A stretch of 64,000 nt of DNA from assembly GCA_024688365.1 (NCBI GenBank), contig JAILEG010000036.1, forward strand, positions 1 to 64,000. The letters run 5' to 3'. Below the pieces are notes generated by a model. That model did no database searches, had not been told where the DNA came from, and saw only the letters and a list, made by a program, of their open reading frames with translations. Of the stretch, positions 54,614 to 63,922 are shown piece by piece. Position 1 is the stretch's first letter. The number at the start of each line of letters is the position of its first letter. The DNA comes from Prevotella sp. (GTDB lineage Bacteria > Bacteroidota > Bacteroidia > Bacteroidales > Bacteroidaceae). A program made the translations under genes and the position numbers.

Positions 54614-55654
54614 TCACCGCCAGTCATGCTGTCTCACCCAGTCGACCACCATCTTCGTCTGCTCAAAAGGGATGTCTTTCATCAGTCCGTGACCCAGGTT
54701 GAATATCCAGTCAGGGTGTTCACGGAAGTAAGAGACATAGCTATCCAGCTTCCTCCGTATTACTTCCGGGGCGGCATAGAGCAGCCGTGGATCCATATTT
54801 CCCTGCAAGCCTACAGCCGGATCAACAACCTCACGGGCATATGCCAAGGAGGTCTGCCAGTCAACGCTGAGAAAGTCGGTCACCTCATGGGTCATCATCC
54901 TTATGCCAGTCCCTATCCCCTTGGGGAAGAAGATGGCAGGTACTCCTTGCTCCCTGACGGCATTAAGGATCCGTCGGACTGACGGCAGGAACATTTCCCA
55001 GTACAGCTCCTCTGGAACGACACCTGCAAACGATTCAAACAACTGGAAAGCATCAATGCCATGCGCTGCCTGTCCACGCACATACTCAACCGTAACTTCA
55101 GTCAAGGCATCCAGCAACAATCCCGATGCCTGCCGATGCCGATAGATATAGCTGACAGCATCGGAAAAACCAGCACTGCCCCCTGTGCCCTGCAGCATAT
55201 AGCAAAGGCAGGTCAGCGGCCCTCCGCAGAAGCCTATCAAAGGTACATTCTCCCGTCCATGTTGCTGCAAGACAGCATCTATGGCTTGGTAAGAACGGTC
55301 AAAAAGGCTCGTGTCAATATGAACATGGCGCACAGGGGCATCATATTGACAAAGTGGATTGGCCAACGATGGCCCCTTCGCTGTCCACTCCACCTGCACT
55401 CCCATCGCCTCAGGGACAATCAGTATGTCACTGAAGAGTATCGCCGCATCCACTCCAAGATCCTCAACGGGCAGCCAGGTGACCTCAGCCGCCAGACGGG
55501 CATCAGTCATCAGACGGGCAAAGCCGTGCTGGGCTGAGAGTTCCCTGTAGCGAGGCAGCACTCTTCCTGCCTGCCGCATCATCCAGACGGCAGGACGGTC
55601 ACCATATATACCGTGTAATGTGTTGGTGAGCAAACTACTGATTGATCGTCTCAT
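54614..55654 (-). CDS. hemE: uroporphyrinogen decarboxylase
   Basis: 346-residue cytosolic enzyme that decarboxylates the four acetate side chains of uroporphyrinogen III to give coproporphyrinogen III. Signatures: PAVWMMRQAGR (the conserved Arg region), LFSDILIVPEAMG, GFCGGPLTCLCYM, and NLGHGLM near the end (GHG motif). Divergent from a TonB receptor gene with a shared palindromic promoter. Confidence 0.95.
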   Translation of the reverse strand: MRRSISSLLTNTLHGIYGDRPAVWMMRQAGRVLPRYRELSAQHGFARLMTDARLAAEVTWLPVEDLGVDAAILFSDILIVPEAMGVQVEWTAKGPSLANPLCQYDAPVRHVHIDTSLFDRSYQAIDAVLQQHGRENVPLIGFCGGPLTCLCYMLQGTGGSAGFSDAVSYIYRHRQASGLLLDALTEVTVEYVRGQAAHGIDAFQLFESFAGVVPEELYWEMFLPSVRRILNAVREQGVPAIFFPKGIGTGIRMMTHEVTDFLSVDWQTSLAYAREVVDPAVGLQGNMDPRLLYAAPEVIRRKLDSYVSYFREHPDWIFNLGHGLMKDIPFEQTKMVVDWVRQHDWR

Positions 55655-55682
55655 AATCTCCTTTTTTGATTTGGATTTGCTG

Positions 55683-55800
55683 CAAAATTAGGGCAAATTG
55701 CCCTTTCTCACAATCCTCATTTATAAGGATAAAGTCCACTATATAAGCCAATTTCCTTATAAATGAGGATTGTGGAACAATTATGCCCTACGTACCTTTG
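55683..55800. promoter_or_regulatory. mirror-image promoters of hemE and TonB receptor in a 21-bp dyad
   Basis: hemE -7 box TAATTTTG on the minus strand (55683-55690) and receptor -7 box TACCTTTG on the plus strand (55793-55800). Perfect 21-bp arms at 55709-55729 and 55754-55774 face each other with a 24-nt centre. Each arm supplies a TTG (minus strand 55711-55713; plus strand 55770-55772) exactly 20 nt from its -7 box, so both promoters have identical -33 regions. The arrangement implies a shared dimeric regulator. Confidence 0.8.
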
Positions 55801-55834
55801 CAAGCATAAAATAATCTTAAAGCAAAAACAACTT

Positions 55835-57892
55835 ATGTTAAATGCCCTGTTACTTGCCTCACTCGCCATCAGCGGAGTACCAGAGGTAACCCCCGACTCA
55901 AGCACCAACAAGAATGTTCCACTTGAGGAAGTCGTTGTTACTGACTTCAAGCAGAACAGGAAGAATCTTACTTCTACCGCCGTATCCACCGTTGACGCAC
56001 GCCAGCTGCAGAGCCAGCAGATTGTCAGCCTGAAAGAACTGACAGCCGTCATGCCCAACTTCTACATGCCCGACTACGGCTCACGCTCCAACACACCAAT
56101 CTATATACGTGGTATCGGAGCCAAGAGCAAAGGGTCAGCCGTTGGCTTCTATGTCGATGGCGTACCTCACTTCGAGTCATCAGCCTTTGATATTGACCTG
56201 AGCGATGTTGCTGAAGTCGAGGTCTTCCGTGGTCCCCAAGGCACACTCTACGGCAGGAATGCCATTGCAGGCATCATCAACGTCTATACACACAACCCGC
56301 TCGACTATCAGCTCACACGTCTCAAGGTGGGCTACGGCCGATATAATGACTTCATGGCGCAGGCTTCAAACTATACGAAGCTCAGCGACAGCTTCGGCTT
56401 CTCTGCCGCTGCCTCCTACCATCACAATGACGGTATGTTCACCAACAGCTACCTGAACGAGAAGGCTGACGACATTGACGAGGGCGAGGGACGCATCGGG
56501 CTCTACTGGCGACCAGCCACCAACTGGCTCCTGCACCTCAACAGCACCCTCACCTACAGTGACCAGGGAGGCTACCCATACGCTCCCTACGATGTGAAGA
56601 AGGACGAGCTGCAGTCCATCAGCTACAACCGCCGGAGCCTCTTCCGCCGGCTCATTTCGTCAACTGGATTCAACGCACGATATGAGAACAGCCGCATCAG
56701 CTTCAACAGCCAGACGGCCTATCAGTTCATCAAGTCACATCAGGGCATTGACCAGGACTTCACCACTGACGACAAGTCATTTGTCGACAATGACTATCGG
56801 CAGAACATGCTCTCACAGGAGTTCACCCTGAAGTCCAATGACAACCGCCGCTACCAGTGGATTGTTGGTGTTTTCGGCATGCTGTTCAACTCTGACCAGT
56901 CAACACGGAACAGCAATCACATTGCCATGACTGCCACTCCGACCCATTATGACAATCCAACGGCTGCCTTCGCCGTCTATCATCAGAGTTCCTACAACAT
57001 CTGGAGAGGACTGTCGGCCACCGTCGGGCTGCGTTTCGACTACGAGCATGCCAAGACTGACTACTCACGTGACAACCTCAACCTCATGACAGGGGCACTC
57101 AAACATACCAAGGACTTCGTGAGCCGTGCCAACTTCCGCCAGTTCACACCCAAGTTCACCCTCCAGTACCTCACCAGCCGCAGCTGTCTCTATTATGCCA
57201 GCATCACCCGTGGCTACAAGCCGGGCGGCTTCAACACCAGCTTCACCAAGGACGAGGAGCGTTCCTACGCACCGGAATACAGCTGGAACTACGAGGTGGG
57301 AACACGACTGAACTTCCTTGAGGGCAGGCTGACTGCTGAGGCCGACCTCTTCTACATTGACTGGCGGCACATGCAGACCACCTATACCGTCCTCGGCGTG
57401 GGCAACCTCATTGCCAACGCCGGACATACTGACAGCAAGGGATTGGAACTGTCACTGGGCTACCGACCTGTAAAAGGGCTGCAGCTCAACCTGAACTACG
57501 GATATACTCATGCCCGGTATCTGGACTACCGCAAGAGCGGCAAAGAGGATTTCTCAGGCAACCGCCTTCCCATGGTGCCCAACCACACCCTGTCATTCAA
57601 CGGCACCTACACCATCCTGCCTGACGGATGGCTTGACAGGGTTGTCCTCAATGCAGGCATGACTGGCTTAGGCCGCATCTACTGGGCCGATGATAATGTT
57701 GTAAGCCAGGACTTCTATGCAGTCCTCAATGCCAAGGCAAGTTTCACCAAGGGTATCTTCACCTGGGACATTTGGGGCAAGAACCTGACCGCCACCGACT
57801 ACATGGCTTACGGTTTCAAGTCGTCAACAGGCAACTATGCACAGAAGGGCAAACCACTGACCTTCGGTACATCACTGAGCGTATCGTTTTAA
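55835..57892 (+). CDS. TonB-dependent receptor (siderophore/tetrapyrrole type)
   Basis: 685 residues. Signal peptide, TonB box-like LEEVVVTDF near 30, plug domain (TAVMPNFYMPDYGSRSNTPIYIRGIGAKSKGSAVGFYVDGVPHF...VFRGPQGTLYGRNAIAGIINVYT), and a barrel ending ...TFGTSLSVSF. It has no CarboxypepD_reg extension, unlike glycan receptors, and is closest in style to FecA/siderophore-type receptors. The start is fixed at 55835 because the -7 box lies at 55793-55800; the open frame upstream to 55763 would begin before transcription. It pairs with the MFS gene downstream. Confidence 0.88.
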   Translation: MLNALLLASLAISGVPEVTPDSSTNKNVPLEEVVVTDFKQNRKNLTSTAVSTVDARQLQSQQIVSLKELTAVMPNFYMPDYGSRSNTPIYIRGIGAKSKGSAVGFYVDGVPHFESSAFDIDLSDVAEVEVFRGPQGTLYGRNAIAGIINVYTHNPLDYQLTRLKVGYGRYNDFMAQASNYTKLSDSFGFSAAASYHHNDGMFTNSYLNEKADDIDEGEGRIGLYWRPATNWLLHLNSTLTYSDQGGYPYAPYDVKKDELQSISYNRRSLFRRLISSTGFNARYENSRISFNSQTAYQFIKSHQGIDQDFTTDDKSFVDNDYRQNMLSQEFTLKSNDNRRYQWIVGVFGMLFNSDQSTRNSNHIAMTATPTHYDNPTAAFAVYHQSSYNIWRGLSATVGLRFDYEHAKTDYSRDNLNLMTGALKHTKDFVSRANFRQFTPKFTLQYLTSRSCLYYASITRGYKPGGFNTSFTKDEERSYAPEYSWNYEVGTRLNFLEGRLTAEADLFYIDWRHMQTTYTVLGVGNLIANAGHTDSKGLELSLGYRPVKGLQLNLNYGYTHARYLDYRKSGKEDFSGNRLPMVPNHTLSFNGTYTILPDGWLDRVVLNAGMTGLGRIYWADDNVVSQDFYAVLNAKASFTKGIFTWDIWGKNLTATDYMAYGFKSSTGNYAQKGKPLTFGTSLSVSF

Positions 57893-57988
57893 ATAAAGAA
57901 TTTAAAGGTGTTAAGGAGTTAAGATACAACAGTTTATTTTGCCACATGGGTGCAAAAAATGATTGACAATGATATTGGCACTTAATTC

Positions 57989-58034
57989 CATTAACTCCTT
58001 AACTCCATTAACTCCTTAACTCCTTAACTCCCCT
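57989..58034. repeat. TTAACTCC tandem microsatellite
   Basis: About five degenerate copies of CATTAACTCCTTAACTCC-type units in the 157-nt gap before the MFS gene. Its complement, GGTGTTAAGGAGTTAAG, lies at 57907-57923, so the RNA can fold into a long imperfect hairpin. Confidence 0.65.
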
Positions 58035-58049
58035 AACAAAATCCTCCCA

Positions 58050-59270
58050 ATGCCAAACTCCAAGAAACTCAGCCTCGGCACCTTCTTCTGCCTCTACATA
58101 GCGCAGATGATGCCCTCCTCCTTCCTCATGACGGCCTTGCAGGTTATCATGCGCGAGGGCCATTACAGCCTTGCCACCATCGGTCTGCTCCATTTCGTCC
58201 GACTGCCCTGGACACTGAAGTTCCTTTGGTCGCCCTTTGTCGACCGCCATTGCGTCACCGTTGGCGATTACAAGAAGACCATCATCACCACCGAGCTGGT
58301 CTATGCCATTGCCCTCCTGGCTACAGGTCTTATCAACGTCCATTCCGAGATGATGCTGGTACTGATACTTTTCTTCATCTCCATGATTGCCTCAGCCACG
58401 CAGGACATCGCCACCGATGCTCTCGCCATACTTTCCTTCAAGAAGAATGACCGCAGCCTGCTCAACAGCATGCAGTCAATGGGGGCTTTTGGAGGAACCG
58501 TCATTGGCGGAGGAGTATTGCTGATGATTCTCAAGAGCTATGGCTGGAACGTGGTTGTGCCCTGCCTGGCGATATTCGTTCTCATGATGATTATTCCATT
58601 GGTGCTGAACAAGAATATCGAGATAGAGACTGAGAAGCCAAAAGACCGTGCTACCTGGACGGACATCTTCAGGTTTTTCGGTCGCAGGGAGATATGGCCA
58701 CAGATAGGTTTCCTGCTCCTTTATTATATGGGCATCATCGGTGTGCTGTCCATGCTGCGTCCTTATCTTGTTGACAAGGGTTATGACATGAAGGAAATCG
58801 GATTCCTTACGGGCATCGTGGGAACAGCGACTTCATTTGTCATGGCATGGCTGTCCGGGGTTATTGTCCGCCGCATCGGCATCCACAAGGCACGCATCAT
58901 CATTGCCTGCCTCATAGTCCTTGCCCCACTTTACTTCCTTGCCATGACCTTCACTGACTTCAGCAAGGCAGCCTTCGTCATCGGCATCATGTACATCCAG
59001 GCCTGTTACGGCCTGGCAACCGTCATTGTCTACACCACCTCCATGCAGTGCGTACGCCCCGGGCGTGAGGGTACCGACTTTACCATCCAGGTTGTCATCA
59101 GCCACCTCAGCGGTCTGCTCATTGCCGTGGCAGCCGGCAGCATTGGCCATCTCTTCGGCTATCAGGGCCTGTACATCGTTGAGACAGGCATAGCCATTCT
59201 CAGCCTTGTCTACATTCTCTTTGTATTCAAGGGAAAGGACGGGCTGCAAACGGAAAGCACCGACCTATAA
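58050..59270 (+). CDS. MFS permease of the AmpG/RhtX-FptX type
   Basis: 406 residues, about twelve helices. The N-terminus (LGTFFCLYIAQMMPSSFLMTALQVIMRE) and ATQDIATDALAILSF are characteristic of the AmpG family, which includes single-protein siderophore importers of the RhtX/FptX type. Together with the TonB receptor 157 nt upstream, it would give a complete two-step import path (outer membrane, then inner membrane) without an ABC transporter. The substrate could be a siderophore, a tetrapyrrole or a muropeptide. Confidence 0.82.
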   Translation: MPNSKKLSLGTFFCLYIAQMMPSSFLMTALQVIMREGHYSLATIGLLHFVRLPWTLKFLWSPFVDRHCVTVGDYKKTIITTELVYAIALLATGLINVHSEMMLVLILFFISMIASATQDIATDALAILSFKKNDRSLLNSMQSMGAFGGTVIGGGVLLMILKSYGWNVVVPCLAIFVLMMIIPLVLNKNIEIETEKPKDRATWTDIFRFFGRREIWPQIGFLLLYYMGIIGVLSMLRPYLVDKGYDMKEIGFLTGIVGTATSFVMAWLSGVIVRRIGIHKARIIIACLIVLAPLYFLAMTFTDFSKAAFVIGIMYIQACYGLATVIVYTTSMQCVRPGREGTDFTIQVVISHLSGLLIAVAAGSIGHLFGYQGLYIVETGIAILSLVYILFVFKGKDGLQTESTDL

Positions 59271-59312
59271 ACAAGCGGCTTGCCTGCATCACAGCAAGAT
59301 GCACACGGCAGA

Positions 59313-59404
59313 GGGCTGTCAGCCTCATCATGAGAACAGCCCTACCTTCCAGACTGTCCTCCCCCAGGTCTCCTCACTCACAGAGGACTCAGGGGAGGGC
59401 TTTT
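59313..59404 (+). terminator. hairpins after the MFS gene
   Basis: GGGCTGT/ACAGCCC (59313-59342) shares GGCTGTCAGCCTCA with the element at 12271. It is followed by an imperfect G/C-rich stem CCTCCCCCAGG..../..CAGGGGAGG ending GCTTTT near 59404, which overlaps the end of the convergent hemD gene. Confidence 0.5.
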
Positions 59405-60198
59405 GCAAATGCCTGGAACGAGCTGAAATCCTTGGATACGAAATCAACACGCAACCCTTCTTTCCTGCAGCACTTCGCCGTATAAGGCCCAAAGCAGACC
59501 ACACTGACCGACCTCATCACCTGCTCATAGTCAGGCATCAATGCTGAAAGACGATGGAACACCTGCGCTTCCGCCCCACTGGTAAAGGCGACATACGTCA
59601 GCTGCGACCGCTCACGCAGCACGTCAGCTGCCCGCAGCAGCTCCTTCTCCCCAACTCCGCCCGTCACGTAAGCAGGTACAAACGTCACTTCCATTCCCGC
59701 CTCAGCCAAGGCATGCAGGAAATCGGGCACCGTGTCAGGCTCTGTCAGATTCTCCACCCGCGGTCCCAACACCGCTATACGCTTGCCACGGATGTCCTCC
59801 CGATGCTCCAGCTCCCGGACGATTCCCACCGGACTGGGTTCCTCTGCCATGAAGCATGGCTCCACATGCAGCTCTGACCGCAGGAAGTCATTGTCTTTCC
59901 CTATAGCACAGCATCCCCCTCTCAGCTGTTCCCGCAACACTTTTCCAGCCGCCATCACCTCTGATACAGCAGCGATGGCACGCCGGCTGGTAAAGACGAT
60001 GTAGTCAAACCCGGACAGGCTGCTCACAAACTGCGCGAACTCCTCACTTTCCGTATCCGTCCATGTCGCTATCATGGGGATGCCTACAGGGCATAGCCTT
60101 GCGCCATCCAGCCTTCTGACCGTCTTCAGAGCCTTGGCCAAACGCAGCGCATATCCCTCCGGGGCAGTAATAAGTACCCTTATCTTTTCATTTCTCAT
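59389..60198 (-). CDS. hemD: uroporphyrinogen-III synthase
   Basis: 269 residues, the HEM4 two-domain fold that closes hydroxymethylbilane to uroporphyrinogen III. Seen: GFDYIVFTSRRAI (domain 1), CCAIGKDN, LGPRVENLTEPDTVPDFLHAL, YVTGGVGEKEL, and LTYVAFTSGAEAQVF then VVCFGPYTAKCCRKEGL (domain 2). HemD is poorly conserved and the C-terminal half is the clearer match. Start ATG 60198; an in-frame TTG sits 6 nt upstream. It is convergent with the MFS permease, placing it in the same locus as hemE and the receptor. Confidence 0.85.
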   Translation of the reverse strand: MRNEKIRVLITAPEGYALRLAKALKTVRRLDGARLCPVGIPMIATWTDTESEEFAQFVSSLSGFDYIVFTSRRAIAAVSEVMAAGKVLREQLRGGCCAIGKDNDFLRSELHVEPCFMAEEPSPVGIVRELEHREDIRGKRIAVLGPRVENLTEPDTVPDFLHALAEAGMEVTFVPAYVTGGVGEKELLRAADVLRERSQLTYVAFTSGAEAQVFHRLSALMPDYEQVMRSVSVVCFGPYTAKCCRKEGLRVDFVSKDFSSFQAFAKALP

Positions 60199-60279
60199 TG
60201 GCAATCTTAATCTTTATGAGACAGGAGAGAACTGCCCGGCTCAATTACCGCCTCATGCACTCCTCCTGGTTTTACAGTG

Positions 60280-60287
60280 CAAATATA
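60280..60287 (-). promoter_or_regulatory. -7 box of hemD
   Basis: TATATTTG on the minus strand, 82 nt upstream of the hemD start. Confidence 0.5.
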
Positions 60288-60506
60288 CTTATTTCCAACT
60301 GAAGACACAATGAATCGTGGCTGTCATTTTCACCGCCAGCTCCCTGCAAGGCTGCCCTTCCTGCCAAAACACACTCCTCCGCCCCCTGCCTGGCCAAGAA
60401 TGTGATACGTTTAGAAAACATAACCTGCTGACAGCAGCCATCTGAAGAAGCATGGGCCGAAGCCTGGGCAAGCTGCATGCCAGGCTCAGAAAGATGCCCC
60501 ATAGCA

Positions 60507-60640
60507 CAGTACTTGAGGAGAAGTACTGCACTACCACACGAAAAGTACTGCAATATTGCAGCTGCAATACTTCTGTAATCAGGCACAGCGTACATCACTG
60601 ACCTGCGCCCGATTACAGAAGTACTTTATCAGAAATACTC
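60507..60640. repeat. AGTACT-type intergenic repeat array (locus D)
   Basis: In the 484-nt gap between hemD and the next receptor: AGTACTTGAGGAGAAGTACT, CGAAAAGTACTGCAATATTGCAG, CAATACTTCTGTAATC and its inverted partner GATTACAGAAGTACTTT. The GTACTGCAATATTGCAG unit closely matches locus A at 13503-13540. No gene seen here. Confidence 0.6.
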
Positions 60641-60682
60641 GATTGGAAAGGGGGCTTCCCATTTCACAAGATACCGTTCTGC

Positions 60683-63229
60683 CTACAGACGGCTCTTCTC
60701 GGCATTACCCGCACCCGTCCCCTTGTACTTGCTCCGTCTGGCATTGAAGTTATAGGTAACGGTCAGCGAGACTGCACGGGCATAGTTGTTGCAGTCCTTG
60801 TCTATCACCACACCATATCCGCTGAGCGTCCATCGCTCACGGTCAGAATTGAGAAGGTCGCTCATGTTCAGATGAAGGACGAGACGGTCATTACTGAACG
60901 ACTTACGCAGCGACAGGGACATTGCTGTCCTTCCCTTTATTTTCTGAAAGCCGCTATAGACAGCCGTACGCCATCGAAAGCCCAATGTTGCCATGAAACT
61001 CTTAGAGAGGGAAAGACGGTTGTTCAGGTTGAGCCTGAAAGTGGGCTTGCCTCGCTGTGACGAGACATTATCTCCCGGTGCATGGAAGATCTGTTGCAGA
61101 TAACCGACTTCCGCCATCGGCTGATACCAGCCCAACTTAGGAGAGGCGGTGACGGAGGCATATAACTGCTGGAGATGGTCGAAATTGTAATTGGTCAGAT
61201 AAATGACAGTCTGATCCTGGTAAAGACCCGGTGTCCACTCCATCGTGTTCCTGATATATTTATAGCCTGCTGACATGCTCAGCCAGCCGTATATGCCGGA
61301 TGCCTCTACATTGTGTATCTGAGCCGGACGCATAGCTGGATTGCCACCCTCATAGGTGTAACGGTTGTTATACTGGATGAAGTTGCGCAGCGAACGATAG
61401 CTCGGACGGTCAATCCTGTCGCTGTAGCTGAGCTGGAATGCCCATCTGCCCTTATTCCATGACAGCGAGACCGAGGGGAAGAAATTGCTGTAACGGCGGC
61501 TGGCATCATCCTGTCGCATGCCAAAGGAGTAATAGTCTGACACAACATGCTCGTAACGCAGCCCCACACTGAGCGAGAAATGGCCCAACGGAAGCGTATA
61601 ATCGGAAAAGACCGCCTGGTTACGCTCACGTATATCCGTCTCTGACGATGAGACATATTGCTCACGGTTGGAGAAATTGCCCCATGAATCTGTATAAGTG
61701 AACTCAGTTCCCAAATTCAGACTTCCCCTCCCTACGGGATGGCTCAGCACCAGTTTACCAGCCCAAAGGTGGCTGCGCTGCATACCGTAGGAATGGACCT
61801 GACGGCTGCCAAGTTGGTCTGACCATTCCGTCTGCTCATTGCCCTCCTTGTACTTCATGAACATATAGGAGCCGTTGAAGTCTATTCCCAGCTTCCCCAC
61901 CTTTCCCGCATAATACAAGTCAGCCTGCTGCCGGGAGACAACCCGTTTCTCTATCATGCCATCCTGTCCCACAACACCTTCCGGCACTCCATTTTTACTG
62001 ATATTCTGATGGCCCGTAAGCGTGCCCATTGACGGCAGATCAGCATATCCCCAGTAGGAACCGCCAAGCGAATTGCTGTCGTTCACAAGGAACGAGGCAC
62101 CGATCCGCTCTGACAGGACATTCCGGCGCATCTGGTCGTCTATATGCTGGCGAATATCCACCTCGTCCCCATTGGCACTGATACGGTTGTCAAGGTCGTT
62201 GTTCTCCCTATACACATCGCTCGTCCAATAGAGGTTGTTGAACAGCTCCCAGTGCCTGGTACGGTAAGTGAGCCTGACCGATTCTGAGCCTGACCACATC
62301 GTGTTATACGCAACGCTGGCATCATTCCGGAAACTGAGACCATCAGCTTGCCGCCGAAGAGTCCTGATACGGATGACCGACTGTACCTGGGCATCATACT
62401 CCGCACCCGGGCTGGTGATGACCTCGACGATCTTGATGTTGTCCGACTTCAGCTCGGCCAGCTCTTTCATGTCGCTTATCTTCCGGTTGTTGATGTAGAC
62501 GAGCGGCTGCCCCTTGGCAAAGACCTGCACGCCACTGCTGCTGGCTGACACACGGGGGAGCTGCCCCAGCACGTCAATGGCGGTGCCCATCTTCGCCAGC
62601 AGAGAGTTCTCAATGTCAATCGTCATGCCACCTCGTGTCATCTTGTACTGCGGGCGGACAGTCTTCACCGTGATAGCCTTCAGCTGCAGGGCATCGGGGG
62701 TTAGGTGTATGGTACCTGCGTTCTCGGTGGAGAAGGTTCGGTAAACGGGCTTGTAACCGATGTAGCTGACACGGGCAATGACCTTAGCAGGCTCATAGGG
62801 TATGACAAACACACCGCTCTCGTTGCTCACGCCGCCTGCCACGACACTGGAGTCGATGACTGACAGGAGCAGGACATTGGCATAAGGCACGGGCTGGCCC
62901 GTCTCGTCAACCACCGTTCCCGTCAGATGGCGCCGCGTCTTGTGCGTACACTCCACGAGAAGCACGCTGCCCCGCCGTGTCATCCGGATGGGATAGAAGC
63001 CAATGAGCTGACGGACGGCATCGGGCACGCTCTCGTTGCGGATGGTGGTGGTGACACGGAAATCCTCCAGCTCGTCATAGATGAAGTTGACCGTGTAGCG
63101 GCCTTGCAGGCTGTTCAGTTCCCGCAGTGCCTGCGCCATCGACACATTATCGTACCGCCGGGTGATACGCTGGGCCACAGCTCCGCACACGATGGCGCAG
63201 AGAAGCAGGATAAGGAAGTATCGTCTCAT
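60683..63229 (-). CDS. TonB-type outer-membrane receptor with STN domain
   Basis: 848 residues. Signal peptide (CGAVAQ), secretin/TonB short N-terminal (STN) domain at about 25-95 (YDNVSMAQALRELNSLQG, then VPDAVRQLIGFYPI), CarboxypepD_reg-like domain at 105-180 (GTVVDETGQPVPYANV), plug remnant with MGTAIDVLGQLPRVSASSSGVQVFAKGQPLVYINNRKI, and a large barrel. The STN domain and the DUF4974 and ECF sigma genes directly upstream mark it as the receptor of a cell-surface signalling system. Ligand unknown. It begins 3 nt after the DUF4974 gene. Confidence 0.88.
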   Translation of the reverse strand: MRRYFLILLLCAIVCGAVAQRITRRYDNVSMAQALRELNSLQGRYTVNFIYDELEDFRVTTTIRNESVPDAVRQLIGFYPIRMTRRGSVLLVECTHKTRRHLTGTVVDETGQPVPYANVLLLSVIDSSVVAGGVSNESGVFVIPYEPAKVIARVSYIGYKPVYRTFSTENAGTIHLTPDALQLKAITVKTVRPQYKMTRGGMTIDIENSLLAKMGTAIDVLGQLPRVSASSSGVQVFAKGQPLVYINNRKISDMKELAELKSDNIKIVEVITSPGAEYDAQVQSVIRIRTLRRQADGLSFRNDASVAYNTMWSGSESVRLTYRTRHWELFNNLYWTSDVYRENNDLDNRISANGDEVDIRQHIDDQMRRNVLSERIGASFLVNDSNSLGGSYWGYADLPSMGTLTGHQNISKNGVPEGVVGQDGMIEKRVVSRQQADLYYAGKVGKLGIDFNGSYMFMKYKEGNEQTEWSDQLGSRQVHSYGMQRSHLWAGKLVLSHPVGRGSLNLGTEFTYTDSWGNFSNREQYVSSSETDIRERNQAVFSDYTLPLGHFSLSVGLRYEHVVSDYYSFGMRQDDASRRYSNFFPSVSLSWNKGRWAFQLSYSDRIDRPSYRSLRNFIQYNNRYTYEGGNPAMRPAQIHNVEASGIYGWLSMSAGYKYIRNTMEWTPGLYQDQTVIYLTNYNFDHLQQLYASVTASPKLGWYQPMAEVGYLQQIFHAPGDNVSSQRGKPTFRLNLNNRLSLSKSFMATLGFRWRTAVYSGFQKIKGRTAMSLSLRKSFSNDRLVLHLNMSDLLNSDRERWTLSGYGVVIDKDCNNYARAVSLTVTYNFNARRSKYKGTGAGNAEKSRL

Positions 63230-63232
63230 GGC

Positions 63233-63922
63233 TTATTCTATCGTTAGGGTGTTGTTGGTATAGGTGAGGTTCACACGGTCAAAGCCGTTCAGCAGGTCTA
63301 TATTCTGCTGAAGCGTAGCCTGCCTGTCCCATTTGAAGAAGAGACGCATGCGGGCTGCGCCGGGATTATCCACCTTCAGTTCTGCATGATAATACTGCGC
63401 CATTGCCGTGGCGACGGTCTGTAGAGAGGCATCCTCAAAGGTCACAGGCTCTACGGGCATGCTGTCGGGGTGCTGGATAAGCGTCCGTGTAAGGCTGTCG
63501 ATGGTGGCCTTGCGCTGCCGGCTGACCTCTCTCAGCGAGTCGGCTGGTGTCATCCGCACGGGGCTCGGCTGCGGCGGTACAGGTTGTCGGCTTCCGAAGA
63601 AAGGCAGGAAGCCGAACTGTACCGTGGCAGCAAGGGCAAGCCCCGAGACAAAGACAATGCCCACGATGGAGGCAGCCACCTTCATCCTGCTGCGGCGGTG
63701 TGGCAGTCGGACGGCTGCAAAACGTTCCCATTCGGCTTCCACATCAATGCCGGCTGGCTCATCCCGCATCATTGCCCGCTTGGTCATTGCCAGGTAGTGG
63801 GCAAACTGGCGGATGTCGTCATCGGCAAGCAGTTCCCTGACCTGTCTGTCAGTGTACTTCTCGGGATGTTCCTGCATGTCGAGCAGCAGCATCCGCTTCT
63901 CGTCTCTTCCTCTGTAGTTCAT
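63233..63922 (-). CDS. DUF4974 anti-sigma-type protein lacking FecR domain
   Basis: 229 residues: a cytoplasmic N-terminus (1-85, LRELLADDDIRQFAHYLAMTKRA-like helices), one membrane helix (about 83-103), a Pro-rich linker, and a C-terminal DUF4974 domain (155-229, VTFEDASLQTVATAMAQYYHAEL...LFFKWDRQATLQQNIDLLNGF). The FecR domain that normally sits between the helix and DUF4974 is missing, so it is about 100 residues shorter than usual. It would hold the sigma factor and transmit the receptor's signal. Its ATG overlaps the sigma factor stop (ATGA). Confidence 0.8.
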   Translation of the reverse strand: MNYRGRDEKRMLLLDMQEHPEKYTDRQVRELLADDDIRQFAHYLAMTKRAMMRDEPAGIDVEAEWERFAAVRLPHRRSRMKVAASIVGIVFVSGLALAATVQFGFLPFFGSRQPVPPQPSPVRMTPADSLREVSRQRKATIDSLTRTLIQHPDSMPVEPVTFEDASLQTVATAMAQYYHAELKVDNPGAARMRLFFKWDRQATLQQNIDLLNGFDRVNLTYTNNTLTIE

